Below, in pieces: positions 23,543 to 35,780 of a DNA stretch of 64,000 nt; position 1 is the stretch's first letter; each line of letters starts with the position of its first letter. The notes beneath the pieces are model-generated. The model saw only the letters and a program-made list of their open reading frames with translations. It did not search any database and was not told the DNA's origin. Both the position numbers and the translations under genes were made by a program. Location: assembly GCA_033398695.1 (NCBI GenBank), contig CM065804.1, positions 50,437,501 to 50,501,500 of the forward strand. Direction: 5' to 3'. This DNA comes from Orobanche coerulescens. Its lineage: Eukaryota > Streptophyta > Magnoliopsida > Lamiales > Orobanchaceae.

Positions 23543-23691
23543 ACGTGCAAAACCATGCATGCAAAATGTTGTAGATATAAAAACGTAAGGGTACGAATAC
23601 GGGAAACCAATCTATGATTAATAACATCACGAAGTCGAATAATACAAGTTCGAATACAAGATAAATACACCATTATTATCCGGTCATTACA

Positions 23692-23716
23692 TACTACCCC
23701 TCTAAAAAGAAGTTTC
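23692..23716 (-). other. PPT of element E
   Basis: On the minus strand AAACTTCTTTTTAGAGGGG followed by TAGTA lies directly before TGTAATGACC. It is the plus-strand primer site. Confidence 0.8.
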
Positions 23717-23754
23717 GGCCCAGGACTTAAAATGAAAACAATTCCGGGTATATC

Positions 23755-24476
23755 GACTTCATCCTGTCCTCCGTCTCCCAATTTGCTTCTTCGACTCTAA
23801 GTCGAGACCACTAAACTTTTACCAAGGAGATTGGTTTATTCCTCAACTGTTTGACTCGACTCTCGAGTATCTTGATTGGCTTTTCTTTGAACGAGCCATC
23901 ATTAGCCATTTCAATCTCGCCAAAATCAATGATATGACTGGGATTCGGTACATATTTCCATAATTGGGATACGTGGAACACACTATGAACGTGACTCAGC
24001 GATGGCAGTAAGGCCAACCTATACGGCAACTCCCCAACTCTTTCCAGGATCTCGAATGGTCCGATGTATCTCGGACTCATCTTTCCCTTTCTTCCGAAAC
24101 GGAAGATTCCCCGGGTAGGAGAAACCTTCAATAGTACATGGTCCCCAGTCTCAAATTCCAGCGGGCGACGGCGCTCATCAGCATAAGATTTTTGTCGACT
24201 ATGGGTAGTCAACAGCCTTTCACGAATCAGAGCAATCTTCTCTTGAGTCTGAACTATCAATTCCGGTTCCGTCCCAATCAAGTCAGAAGAGTCATCCCAA
24301 CATAGGGGTGATCTGCATATCCTTCTGTACAATGCTTCAAACGGTGCCATCTTAGTGGAAGCATGCCAACTATTGTTATAGGTGAATTCGATCAACGGCA
24401 GATGAATCTCCCAATCGGTTGACCAATATAAGGCACAAGATCTAAGTATATCCTCTAGTTCTTTCGGACTGGCCAT
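23755..24476 (-). pseudogene. pol: pol of E: integrase C-terminus and chromodomain
   Basis: Read from 24476, the frame covers the end of the integrase core (IEFTYNNSWHASTKMAPFEA), the C-terminal segment (GDHVLLKVSPTRGIFRFGRK, PRYIGPFEILERV, VFHVSQLWKYVPNP) and the start of the chromodomain (ILESRVKQLRNKPISLVKV). A stop at 23811 interrupts it; the rest of the chromodomain (W..L.VEEANWETEDRM) reads on in the same frame to about 23755. The frame is shifted relative to the preceding integrase stretch. Confidence 0.88.
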
Positions 24477-24837
24477 CCATCTGAGGATGATAAGCCTTGC
24501 TAAAGTTCAGCTCGGTTCCCAAAGCCTTATGAACTACCTTCCAAAAGTGCGACACGAAGCGACCATCTCGATCTGAAATAATGGTCTTCGGCGTTCCATG
24601 CAATCGGACTATCTCTGTAATAAACACTCGTGCTAATTTCTCAGGTCCCCAAGTGTCTGTAATACCCAGGAAATGAGCCGACTTGGTTAGTCGATCAACT
24701 ATCACCAAAATCATGTTCATTCCCGTCTTGGTCCGTGGCATATTAGTAATGAAGTCCATCGATATATCCTCCCACTTCCACTCAAGAATCGGAAGTGGCT
24801 TCAACATTCCGGCAGGCCACTGATGTTCAATCTTCAC
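24442..24837 (-). pseudogene. pol: pol of E: integrase catalytic core
   Basis: Contains LILEWKWEDISMDF-type lead-in, first Asp in LVIVDRLTKSAHF, second Asp in IISDRDGRFVSHFW and Glu in DGQSERT, so the DDE residues are present. The frame is lost just after the Glu near 24450, where the downstream piece takes over in another frame. The stop at 24838-24840 separates it from the zinc-binding domain. Confidence 0.88.
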
Positions 24838-24840
24838 CTG

Positions 24841-25381
24841 CTAACAGGTTAAACATTTCGAAACGTATTCCGCCACGTCCTTCTTCATATTTCCCCACCA
24901 GAAATTTTGTTTTAGATCGTTATACATCTTACTGGTGCCTGGGTGAATAGAATAGGGCGCGCTGTGAGCTTCCTTTAAGATTGTCTGTCTCAAAGCATCA
25001 TCATCGGGAATGAAAAGTCGATTCTGAAATCTCAGAACTCGATCGTCTTGTATCACGAATCCTGGGGCCTTCCCTTTCTTTACTTCGTCACATAACCGAA
25101 GAATCAGAGAATCATTCAACTACTTAGATTTGATTTCCTCCTACTAATGACGAAGTTAGTTCCATCACGTATAGTTTCCCTTGGACTCCTTGTGACCATA
25201 CTTCAATCCCTTCACGGATCAGTTTTCGTTGAATGCTGGTTTGGGACGTGAGCGCTTCTAACACTCGAAGAGAAATAGGTTTGCGGCTCAATGCATCAGC
25301 TACCACGTCCGCTTTGCCTGGATGATATAGAATCTCCAGATCATAATCCTTGATTAATTCCAGCCACCTTCTCTGCCTCAT
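24841..25381 (-). pseudogene. pol: pol of E: RNase H end and integrase zinc domain
   Basis: Two open stretches in different frames: 25381-25124 ([26 protein letters not shown]) and 25119-24841, which ends with the HHCC domain (HPGTSKMYNDLKQNFWW, CLTC). A shift between them and stops at both ends break the frame. Confidence 0.87.
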
Positions 25382-25383
25382 AT

Positions 25384-26577
25384 TTAATTCCTTCTGACTA
25401 AAAATATACTAAGGCTCTTATAATCTGTGAAGATCTGACAATGAGTGCCGTACAAGTAATGTCGCCAAATTTTTAGAGCAAAGACAACAACTGCTAACTC
25501 CAGATCATGAGTCGGGTAATTAACTTCGTATGGTTTCAACTGTCGAGAGGCATAGGCAATCACCCTATCCTTTTGCATCAATACACATCCAAGACCCTGA
25601 TTTGAAGCATCGCTGTATACCATGAATCCATCAGTTCCATCTGGTAACGCTAGTATAGGCGCTGTCGTCAGTCTTCTCTTAAATTCATCAAAACCCGCCT
25701 GGCATTTCTCATTCCACACGAATTTTTGAGTCTTCTGTAACAGCTGAGTAAGTAGACGAGCGATTTTGTAAAATCCTTCTACAAAATGGCGATAATATAC
25801 AGCAAGTCCAAAGAAACTCCGGTCTTCTTTCACATTATTAGGGGATTCCCACTCCAAGATTGCCTCGACTTTCTTCGGGTATACCTGAACTCCATTAGCT
25901 GATATCACATGCCCAAGTAAGGTCACTTCCTTAAGCCAGAATTCGCATTTAGAAAGTTTCGCATAAAGTTGTTCATTCCTCAAGGTGCTCAAAACAACAC
26001 GCAAATGCTCAGCATGCTCCTCTGTGTCTTTCGAATAGATCAAGATTTCATCGATGAAGACTACCACAGATTTATCCAAGTATTCTAAGAATAACTGATT
26101 CATCAATTTCATAAATACCACAGGAGCATTTGTGAGTCCGAATGGCATCACCACGAATTCATAATGCCTGTACCAGGATCTGAAAGCAGATTTCGGTATA
26201 TCCGATTCCTGAATTCTCAACTGGTGGTATCCTGATCACAAGTCAATCTTCGAGAACACCCTTGCCCCTTGCTATTGATCAAACAAGTCGTCGATTCGAG
26301 GTATAGGATACTTGTATTTTATCGTCACCTTGTTTAGCTCCCTGTAATCAATACATAATCGGAGGGATCCATCTTTCTTCCGGACAAAGAGAATGGGTGC
26401 TCCCCAAGGAGAGACGCTAGGTTGAATGTAACCCTTCTGCAATAATTCTTCAAGCTGCTTCTTTAATTCATACATCTCGGTTGGCGCCATACGGTATGGT
26501 GCCCTGGAAATAGGTGCGGCTCCCGGCTCTAATTCGATATTGAACTCTACTTCTCTCCACGGAGGTAACCTGGGTAG
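25384..26577 (-). pseudogene. pol: pol of E: reverse transcriptase and RNase H
   Basis: Covers the RT entry ([40 protein letters not shown]), a stop near 26271, another near 26236, then an open 278-residue stretch with [16 protein letters not shown], the catalytic box, the thumb, and RNase H ([20 protein letters not shown]). The catalytic box reads [10 protein letters not shown]: the second Asp of the active-site pair is Glu, which should abolish polymerisation. The frame breaks at 25384 within RNase H. Confidence 0.9.
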
Positions 26578-27179
26578 TTAGTCAGGGAATATGTTTGAGA
26601 ATACATTTACCACTGGAATAGATGCGAGCTCTACTCCTTCTTCTTTCTTCATGGCATAACACCAAAATCCGTAACAACCCTGCTTTAGCACTTTAACTGC
26701 TTTCATGGCCTTGATTAATTTTCTTGAGCTTCCCGGTCTCCATCCTTTGAATAAATGTTCAGATCTGTCATCAGCAATGATAGAAATGACTCTCTTTCGG
26801 TAATTCAAAATAGCTCCATAACGGTTGAGCCAATTGTCTCCGAGAATTAAATCGTCACCATGGATGTCAACTACAATAAGATTTGATAGACAATCTCTCA
26901 CTCTCCTATAGACACTGGAAAATCACTAGTTTCTAAAGTTCCCACAATTTTCTCTCCGCTCGGTAATCCCACAACATACGGCTCACAATCATACAAGCAC
27001 GAGATTTTCAGACGATTAACACAGTTCAAAGATATGAACGAATGCGTAGCTCTTGAATCGAATAAGACACTAACTGGTTGCAAAAGGATCTGAATCATAC
27101 CTGATGCAACAGCAGTGTTCTGATCGTCTGACTTTCTCATCTCGTAAATGCGCGGAGGAACGGACCCAACACTGGACGA
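26578..27179 (-). pseudogene. pol: pol of E: protease region
   Basis: From the right edge, PRIYEMRKSDDQ and LLQPVSVLFDSRATHSFIS give the gag-pol junction and the aspartic protease active site, where the usual D-(S/T)-G reads D-S-R, so the catalytic Gly is replaced. A frameshift near 26900 separates it from NLIVVDIHGDDLILG.NWL and the following linker, which ends at a stop at 26578. Solo LTR J cuts the reading frame at 27179. Confidence 0.85.
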
Positions 27180-29095
27180 TGTTGGGATTCGGTGCCTAAA
27201 ACCAAGGCCCAGCGGAAGGGGTAAAACGAGAATTAATTCGATCTGAATCCCTACGAGGATCGATCGAGCTACACATATACGAATATGAAATAAACAAAGG
27301 AAGATTCGAAATAATACCCTTATCGTCTGTTGATTATATGGAGTTCCTTCTCTTGAGCTATTCCCCAAACGATCCAAAGTGATCCAAGCCCTTGGATGAT
27401 CCAACGCCGAAAAACTGCGTCTCTACTTGTCACGCACCGGAGAAACGTACGGAATGACAACACTCGATTAACCTCTAAGGTTACGGCTAGAATCAAGTGA
27501 TGAAACCTTTTATTATAACACTCTAAGTGTTTAATTCATATCTCTCAATATATCTTGAATTTTCTCCAAGAGAACTGAAGAATAAAATGAAGAAGAAGAT
27601 GAAGACTTGAGAAGAATAATATTCTCTCTCTCTTTTCTCTCACTACTGCTGTTCACGTATGGAATGGGTGTGTAAAAAGAGAAAGTATTTACCTTTTATT
27701 CAACACCAACCACCATGATAAGATATCACTTTGATATATTGTCCCATCATATCATGATATACGTTATAAAATTATGACCAAAGACCAAGAGGGAGTTGGT
27801 GAGGGGGGCGGCCATCTAGAAGGAGTCGGGCGAGTTCGGTCCGTTTCGGACTCCCGTGAGTCCAAACAGACATAACCCAATTCCGTTCTGATGTATTTAT
27901 ATCGATTAATTAATCCAATTAATTAATATTATCAAATACATAATAACATAATTAATTTCTCCAAGAAATAATTATATTCATGAAATAAATTAATCACCCG
28001 ATAATTTATTTAATTCATTAGGCCGTAAATTAATTTATCCAATAAATTAATTTAGACATCCAATGTCCCAAATTCCATATCCAATATCTTAATATTCATT
28101 ATGAGAGAATAAGCTTGATTCATTCCGTCGACAATCCTATTGCGCGACTCGGTAGGTCCGTCTCAGTCAGCAATGGGAGGAACCAAAGAGTAGTAGCACC
28201 ACCTAGCCAGCCTGGCGGCCTACACTGTACCCCAACTGAGAACGAATGATTGGGATCATTCAAGAACCGTTCTGTCGTGAATACCAGTATATGTATAAAC
28301 CCTTCTTTCAAATGTCCCGATCAAGTTATAGGGTCACGGTCAGTCAAACCCTATCTGTTACTTGATGCTATGCATGCGTTAAGGCAAATCGAGATCATCG
28401 AGCTCTCGTGTATCCAATACAACTATCTCCAATGCTTTGGCCAAAGACTTATGATCTCATCTGCCAATAACCGCATAGGACATTTAACCCGCTCACTAAC
28501 GGGAGAAAGAATTATATCTTGGTATTCTGTAGGACCTGCTACTTGCCCATCAAGATGCACGTCGAGGTTCACCCCTGCCTCCCGGTTTACAGGGTCGAAC
28601 TACGCTAATGAAAATCTTGACTTCACAAGCACATCCCTACTAAATCCTCAAGTCGAAGGTTCATGAATACCTATCACAACCTTTCGATTTCGTCATTGAC
28701 TGTCCCGGAGTGAAATCCGTGTGACGAATCGAGAGTGAGTCGGTTCGAGTATAATAATCCAATTAGCATACCTAGAACGTGTGCTCCCACTAACCATTAG
28801 CGTTCGACAGGCACTCTCCATATCAAAGAACACATCATACAAGTCTTCACATAAACTTAACGCCCACTCAAGTTTCATCGACTTGCGAACGATTAAGTAT
28901 TTGAGCTATAAACCTTTCCAGTGCCGACCCCTTATCCAACAAGGAGTGGAACGTTTTTGCTCTCAAATACATGGACTAGTTTCTATACGTATATTTACGA
29001 GTTAGGAATGCCAGTAACTACCAGTAAATAAAGAAACATTCATTGCCTTATATTAATGATTTACATAATTACAAGTACAATGGCCTCACTCAACA
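27180..29095 (-). mobile_element. Solo LTR J (copia-type) between gag and pol of E
   Basis: On the minus strand it starts TGTTGAGTGAGGCCATTGTA (29095) and ends CACCGAATCCCAACA (27180), 1,916 bp, with TG..CA and the five-base inverted ends TGTTG/CAACA. The style of ends is that of Ty1/copia LTRs. No gag, pol, PBS or PPT accompanies it, so it is a solo LTR. The flanking five bases do not match (gacga at 27175-27179, tcctc at 29096-29100), unlike the other insertions here. Short open frames inside have no recognisable product. Confidence 0.75.
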
Positions 29096-30365
29096 TCCTC
29101 TGAGTGGCATTCGAGGGCATATTCCTAACAGACGCCTCTCTTTTCCCAACATTTTGCTGCTGGAAACCACTCTGCTGCGTCTGGTTCACACCTGTATCCT
29201 TCGAAACCGGTGCAGGGGTGAGAATACCAAAAGATCTAGTCACATTTCCACAAAACGTTGCGTGGTGTCCTTCCTGTCCACACTCGAAGCAGGTCACAGC
29301 AGGTGCGCAACAATCACGTCGAACATGCCCTGTTTTGCCACAGTTATAACATTTCTTCGTTGCGTCTGAAGCCGTTGATGCTGCCTGGAACTTCTTTCCA
29401 CCTCGAGAAGGATGCAGAGGTCTCCTAGATGAATGAAATAAGAGATGGCCCTTGCGGGGCTCACTACTCTTGTTCTCTGTGAAGTTGCCAGACACTTTCT
29501 GCTTCTTTGCTTCCGTTGATTTCTCTACTGCCGCCTCTTTCATATCGTAGGCCAGTGCTTTGTCCTGATACTGTCGCAAGGTGGTACATTCAAATCTGGA
29601 CATATATTGCTGAATCTACGGCTTCACCCGCATGTCGAAATGGAAAATCCTTTCCGCCTCGGTCCTGACCAAGTGGCGCACATAAGTCAGTTGGTGATTA
29701 AAAGTCTTATTCACATCTGTCACAGATGCCTCTAGATTTTGTGGTGAGAAAAACTCCCGGACTCGGGCCTCTCTAACTGGGCGAGGACAATATTGCGCTT
29801 CCATCATTAATTTGAATTCCATCTAGTCAGCATTATGATCCTCAGGTCGAATAGCCTCCCACCAGTCAAAAGCCTCCCTAGTCAGGAGATACTGGGCGAT
29901 CGGAACCTTTCGGTTGTCAGGACAGTTAATCCCTGCAAAGATCTTCTCTATCTCCTTCAGCCAATGATCCCAAGTAAGTGTCTTAGCAGAACAGTCAAAT
30001 TTTAGAGGGTGCAATTTGACCACCTCAATAAGCCATTTGTCTCCCCGATTATCCTCGTTATGCTGCTGTCCCATCGCCGTCTACATGCGGTCAAATACCT
30101 GAGCAAACTGGTTTATCTGAGCAACCACCTGTTGAAGCACTCCCGGCATGTTAGGATTTGCGTTATCATTCGGTGATCCCTGTTGTCCTCCAGAATGGGA
30201 ATCGGTTCGACTAGCCGATAATTCTGGGGTAGACGCTGAATCCTCCTGTCTCGCATTACCACGTCCGCGTCCAAGACCGCATCCGCGTCCACGACCTCCC
30301 CTCAACATACTGGAAATACAAATACTCAATATCCAGGGCAAAATTTCTAAAAGAAAGTCCGTCAA
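29096..30365 (-). pseudogene. gag: gag of element E, several in-frame stops
   Basis: All pieces are in one frame read from 30365: an Arg/Gly-rich N-terminus (MLRGGRGRGCGLGRGRGNAR), a capsid domain in three segments (HPLKFDC..TLTWDHWLKEIEKIF; FDWWEAI; EFKLMMEAQYCPRPVREARV) separated by stops near 30078, 29823 and 29613, then two CCHC knuckles, CYNCGKTGHVRRDC and CFECGQEGHHATFC. The frame enters solo LTR J at 29095. Layout equals gag of A. Confidence 0.9.
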
Positions 30366-30536
30366 TATTCACAAAACAGGAATTAAATAAAACGGTAGTA
30401 TTTGAGATTAGGAGACTTACAACCACGGTCCACACGACGATGCTGGCTCAGCAGTGATGTTACCAACGACCCATAATCAAATAACGTAAACAGACCCAAC
30501 TAACCCGACTGCCAAGATATCCATGAATCTTAGTTC
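30366..30536 (-). other. Leader and degenerate PBS of E
   Basis: In sense direction the 5' LTR is followed by GAACTAAGATTCATGG rather than TGGTATCAGAGC, while the next bases (CTTGGCAGTCGGGTTAG) match the leaders of C and D. The PBS core seems to have been lost by a small deletion or rearrangement. Confidence 0.6.
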
Positions 30537-31637
30537 TGTAACACCCCGATATATTCAGAATAATTACAGTGCCGTAAATCTTTTGTATAAGAATTTACAA
30601 GGCTAATTTGAGAAATACGGAAATAATACTAAAGTGTCATTAATGTAAAAGAAATTCAAAACCCGTTCGACAATTCAAATGAGTCCAATATTACAAAACA
30701 TCCCCGAAACATCAACAACATATGCGTACTCGAGTACTGAAAAATAACCAGAAAACAAGACAACATAATCCACATCACTGAGCCACTTCATTGTCATGTC
30801 GGTACTGTGGTTGCTTCCCCGCTCCTCGGCTACCTGAACATCAAAACAAATGTCCACCCCCGAATGTAACACCCCCAAATCCTATTGGGTTATTACAGTG
30901 CCGTGGACCCCACGCCAGGAGATCCACCAGGCGAACATGACTAAAATACGTTAAATTAAACAACAAGGGAAAATCATAGTCCCTACCATGATATCCAACA
31001 CAATATTCCGATAGGGAATTTCAACGACAAAAGTGGCCTACATGGCCAAAATGAAATACAACAGCATCCACGAACATCTGTTCGGGTAATACAACACGAC
31101 AACAACTGACAAGACTGGAGTACACTCCAACTGACTGACCAACAATGAACAACTCGGACTAGTATCGCTCGAATGCCTCGTCGCCATCGTCATGCCCCTG
31201 TGCCTCAACTCTCTCCTCGCAAGCACCTAAAACATGAAAACATGTTCCGCCCCACGGGCCGGGTCATCCAGATAATGAACATCAAATACATGTATAACAT
31301 GATATGCATCCAAAAGCATAATGAAACGGTATAATGATGATAATAATACGAGATGCTCACAAATCAAAGTAAGAACCGAGCATTCGTGAAATACTATGCC
31401 CACGGCATACTATTAATACCTGTTCGACAGGTTAGAACATAAGTGCCCAACGGCGAATCATAATCACGAGAATACCACAAGGAATTACACGACATGAACC
31501 AAACCGTAGCAGGATTAAATATGAATCACAATGCCGGAGGCTCCAATGAAATTAACAAGACAATCACAAGGCCTAAAACCCTCACCAAAGCTGTCAAATA
31601 TCACAATCACATGAAGTCGAAACAGAAAGTTTATTGA

Positions 31638-31889
31638 TTAGGGCGAAGCCACGGCATGAAAGCCGTATCACAATTAGGGCGAAGCCACGGCATGAAAGCC
31701 GTATCACAATTAGGGCGAAGCCACGGCATGAAATCCGTATCACAATTAGGGGCCGAAGCCACGGCATGAAAGCCGTATCACAATTAGGGCGAAGCCACGC
31801 ATGAAAGCCGTATCACAATTAGGGCCGGCCACGGCATGAAAGCCGTATCACAATTAGGGCGAAGCCACGGCATGAAAGCCGTATCACAA
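31638..31889. repeat. Seven-copy 36-bp tandem repeat in solo LTR F
   Basis: The unit TTAGGGCGAAGCCACGGCAT continues GAAAGCCGTATCACAA. Each unit contains the inverted repeat ACGGC-ATGAAA-GCCGT. Seven head-to-tail copies fill 252 bases with few changes (units four to six carry small indels), so amplification is recent or is maintained by conversion. Confidence 0.9.
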
Positions 31890-33138
31890 TTAGGGATGGT
31901 ATCTTTGTCTTGAGTCGGCCAGACCATCCTCGGCAGTCCCAACTCAACACCTTGATTTCCTTAGAACGGCTAACCGATGACAATGATGCAAATGGATGAT
32001 TCCATGAATGCTTGAGCGCTTGATTTCCTTATAATGGCTAATCGATATGAACGATATGATGAATGATTGAATAACTCGATTGCCTTAGAACGGTCAATCG
32101 ATACAATGATATAGTGAGCGATTGAACATTTCGATTTGCTGCGAACGGCAATTCGATAACAATGATATGAAGGATGCCTCGGTACCTTTAATCGGTTACG
32201 ACGAAAGTGAGAAATGAATAAGCCAATGCCTTTAATCGGCGTACAGCTTTTAATGACAATCTAAAAAGGAATAACAATAATATTTGGCAAAATTGCCGAA
32301 AGGTATCGTATCGAACGATCTCTTAATATCAATGAATTCATGAAGAGACTAAGTCTCGGAATGACACAACACATTTATACACATATATGATGACATTAAT
32401 CTCATTGACTAGTACAAGTATAAAACTTGCCTCAAACCGAAGGCGAGAAGGTACTTCCACGATCAACGTCCTTAATGAAATTATCGGCCGCTCGAACAAC
32501 CTTGAACAACATAAATACCAACAATTCTCTTAATACACGAATCAAGCATGATCACAACCAACTCAAAAGTCGATACAACAATACCCGAAACTCATTGGGG
32601 CATTAAAACAAACGCGTTGTAAACAATCTCCAATTGTTTACAACCAAAACTCAATTACATCCGAAACCAACTTCCAATGAATGATTCAAACCCACAAAAC
32701 CTCATGAATACTATCAATAATCCAAAATGAATATCCGAAAACATGATTATAACGACAATTAATCGAAAACCCCCAATTTCAACTCGACATTCAAAGTGTT
32801 CTTGAATAATCCCTCAATAATCCAATGAATCCTTATATAAACTCATAATCATATACATGTCCCTTCATATAACATGATTATAACGTCCAAAACATCATAT
32901 CTCAACATAGAATCGAAATCCAAGGTGTTGAAGAATATTACCTTTGAAGATCCAAGTACTTTAATCCGAAGAACACGCGTTAAATTGATTATCCGGGCTT
33001 CACGATCGAAAGGAGATGAAGAAAATCAAACACCCAAATGATTTGTGAAGTAAAAACCTTCCCTCAAGCTTTCTCTCTCGGTTGAAGGTGATGAAAAGGG
33101 AGAAAAATGGCTGTAATGCTTATTAAAAACGAATTTAT

Positions 33139-33480
33139 GGGAGTTGACTTCCTGCCGGACACGGCCCGTGCCGATAGGCTCGGTCGTGTCGCACAGTTGG
33201 CCGACAGTGGCCGACAGGACTCGACCGTGTCCTCGCTGACACGGTCGCGCGCCGGAGGGCCATCCGACGATGACCCGTCCGACGACTTCGGCATGACTCG
33301 ACCGCGCTGCACGACACGGCCGCGTGGCCGGGCATTTATTCTCGCTTATCCGGAAGGTTCGACTGCCGCGCTGCACGACACGGTCGGGTCCTCGAGGCGA
33401 ACACTTCGGCATTTTCCGGACGAGTACGGCACGGGCCGTGTCGGACGACACGGCCGAGTCCGTTCGGCAGTGATCGGCCA
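33139..33480 (-). promoter_or_regulatory. GC-rich CACGGCC/GGCCGTG array in U3 of F
   Basis: Repeated short elements of the type ACACGGCC, CGACCGTGTC and CACGGCCGTG make a CpG-dense island in an AT-rich LTR, at the place where A, C, D and E carry their arrays. Units are less regular than in the other families. Long open frames here on both strands are a composition effect. Confidence 0.6.
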
Positions 33481-35373
33481 ATAACTGAAAAGTGAGCGGT
33501 TGAGCTAAAATGACCATAACTCTCTCGTCCGGACTCCAATTGACTCACTGTTTGAACCATTGGAAAGCTAACTCGATGCTCTATAATATTGAAAAGATTT
33601 AGAATTTTTGGAGTTACCAAAAATTAATGGTGATCTAACAAAGTCGAACTCATATGAGGAAAGTTGAAACAATGAACAATAACGATACACCACTCGAAGT
33701 TTTTCCGAACAGTGAACACGGTGAATGAACATGATTGATGAATGATCATAATCGAGTGAAAATACACTGAGTGACAATTACAGACTAATAATTACTGAAT
33801 GAAAATGAATGAATTACAACCGGGTATTACACCGAAGGGGTTAGCAAAACGATGCTAGTACAAGTATCATAATACATAAATCAACAATGCATCATAAAAC
33901 ATATAAAACAGACTCCCGTCACCAAAATCCAACGATGCAAATCCTCACGATTCCATCAACACAATACATGGTAATCCAACGATCCAGCGCCCTCAGTATA
34001 GATCCCCATAATGATCCCGTCGGACCAACGCATGGTGGAAAACCCGTCCAATGATCCAGCGCCCTCAGCATAGATCCCCATGATGATCCCGTCGGACCAA
34101 CACATGGTGGACATCCGATCCAGCGCCCTCAGCATAGATCCTCATGATCCCCTCGGATCATTTACAACATAAACAGTACAATTATGCATACACATATGCA
34201 AATCAATATGTTTATCGACGTGAACAATCAAGGAATCAATAACAAATACCGTGAAAACTCTAAGAAATTAATCTCATGTTCAACAACATGAATAAATCGT
34301 ATGCATGATCAACAATCCAATATTAACAAGTTTAAAATACGATACTTGCCTCAAAGATGGCAAGAATTAAATACTCCCACGAATGTCACTCGTCCGTTCG
34401 CCGCCCCTCGATCGATCACCTTGTACAAGGGAATAACAAGTAATTCAATAAACCTCCCAAAACCAGCGCACGAGTACCGAACGCCTTAAGTTAAAATCGA
34501 GTTATTAATAACGGACAATCGGTTCTCGGTTCTATTTTTCGACGAGTACTAAGTTTGGAAAAAGGCATGCGAATTCAAGAGATCGTAATGGAACAGAAAA
34601 TCAGTGTCTACAATTCCAAAGACCTTCATCATATCATTATATCCCATGTTCCATACTTAATTCCGATTATTAACTCGAAGGCTAGGTTCGGTTGCTACAA
34701 CAATACATACCGAGATAATCACGTTCAATCTAGTTCTAGGTTAATTCATCTCTATGATTCTTGTTCTTCCGCGGGTAATTCTTCTTATCAAATTCTTCAT
34801 TCAAAATGATTGTTCCAATTATCCTTTCATGGTTCTAATCATCCAAGAAGATTAACAACGAGTTCATCAAAGGCAAGAAATATAATCGAACACACTCTAC
34901 ATTCAACTTCACGAATTCATCTTACACAAGGGTAATCATCAACACTTTGTTCATAAAAAGAGTGTTACAAAAAGATCAACAAGGTGTGTTCATCTCAGAA
35001 ACTTCCATCCTTAAGGTTGGTAAAGATTATGGCTCAACTATAACAATGGAAACCTTAATTCAACCAATACAATCCTTCTATACTTGGTATTGGATTCACT
35101 ACGATGAAACAAGCTCAAAAATCTCTAGGAAAAGCTCATAATATAACTAAGAACAAAATCCTCATCTTGGTGTAGAAACATACCTTAAAGAGATGTAAGA
35201 ACAATGAAAATCTTGAATAAACTCTTCACCGGAAGCTTGATCACCAATCCACACGGTCTAAGCTCCCCAAAATCGGATGTAGATGATGATATGAGGGATA
35301 TGAGGTGAGGGATAATATCAAGAACACAAAAATCGGCCAAGCTAAGAGTTGGAAATGAAATGGGGGTCGAGTC

Positions 35374-35780
35374 CTATAAATAGATTTTAAACCATTACGT
35401 ACATTAACCAAAGTCCATTACGTACGTAACATTGTTAGCGTACGCTATACTCAAACATTAGCGTGCGTTAACGCTTGGCCAGAGCTCACTGGACTGTTTC
35501 TGGCATATGCTTACGTAGGTTAGACTACAGGCGTTACGTACGTAACATGTATGACCTTAGCGTATGTTAAAATCTCTCCTAGCGTACGTTAAGCTGTTGA
35601 CTTGCATAGTTGGAAAACCATCTAGGTTCATGCTAGCGATATCCACGAATCTACATCCCCACACGCCGACTCTTCTCAGATCTTGAGTTGACTGAGCTTA
35701 CATACGTTAAGCTCAACATATAACGTACATTATACAACAGACTTAGCGTACGTTATGCGTAATCCGTAGCGTATGTAAAC
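35374..35780 (-). promoter_or_regulatory. TATA box and palindrome array in E 5' LTR
   Basis: Second copy of the E array (35396-35780: TTACGTACGTAAC, TAGCGTACGCTA, TAGCGTGCGTTA and similar) with TATA at 35374-35383. As this is the 5' LTR, it would have driven the element's transcript. Confidence 0.75.

Larger units (their letters stand above)
21261..23691 (-). repeat. 3' LTR of element E
   Basis: In element orientation it runs from 23691 (TGTAATGACCGG) to 21261 (GGGATGTTACA), 2,431 bp. It carries the palindrome array, TATA at 23132-23141, donor-like AAG/GTATGTT near 22941, a GC-type GAG/GCAAGTATC near 22100, GACGGG repeats, acceptor-like GATGTTCAG/GT near 21558 and a terminal block with ACGGCGCTGTAAT. 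Confidence 0.92.
30865..33831 (-). mobile_element. Solo LTR F (gypsy, A-like family) in 5' LTR of E
   Basis: 2,967 bp with ends TGTAATACCCGG and GGGGGTGTTACA (minus-strand reading) and a perfect TSD ccgaa (30860-30864, 33832-33836). The empty site is seen in the 3' LTR of E near 21587. Its U3 start (GGTTGTAATTCATTCATT, then GTCACTCAGTG) resembles A, and the terminal block (GGTCCACGGCACTGTAATAA) is shared. No internal domain remains, so it arose by LTR-LTR recombination. Confidence 0.92.

Noticed and set aside
27180..27404. Extension of the protease reading frame of E to 27404
   Set aside because: The part right of 27179 is solo LTR J read through by chance.
28250..28666. 138-residue plus-strand open frame inside solo LTR J
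   Set aside because: It is opposite to the LTR's transcription sense and has no known domain.
31638..31889. CRISPR-like direct repeats
   Set aside because: Units are contiguous with no spacers and lie inside a plant LTR.
33026..33620. Overlapping open frames on both strands with Arg/Ala-rich products
   Set aside because: They coincide with the CpG-rich U3 array of LTR F, where stops are scarce by composition.
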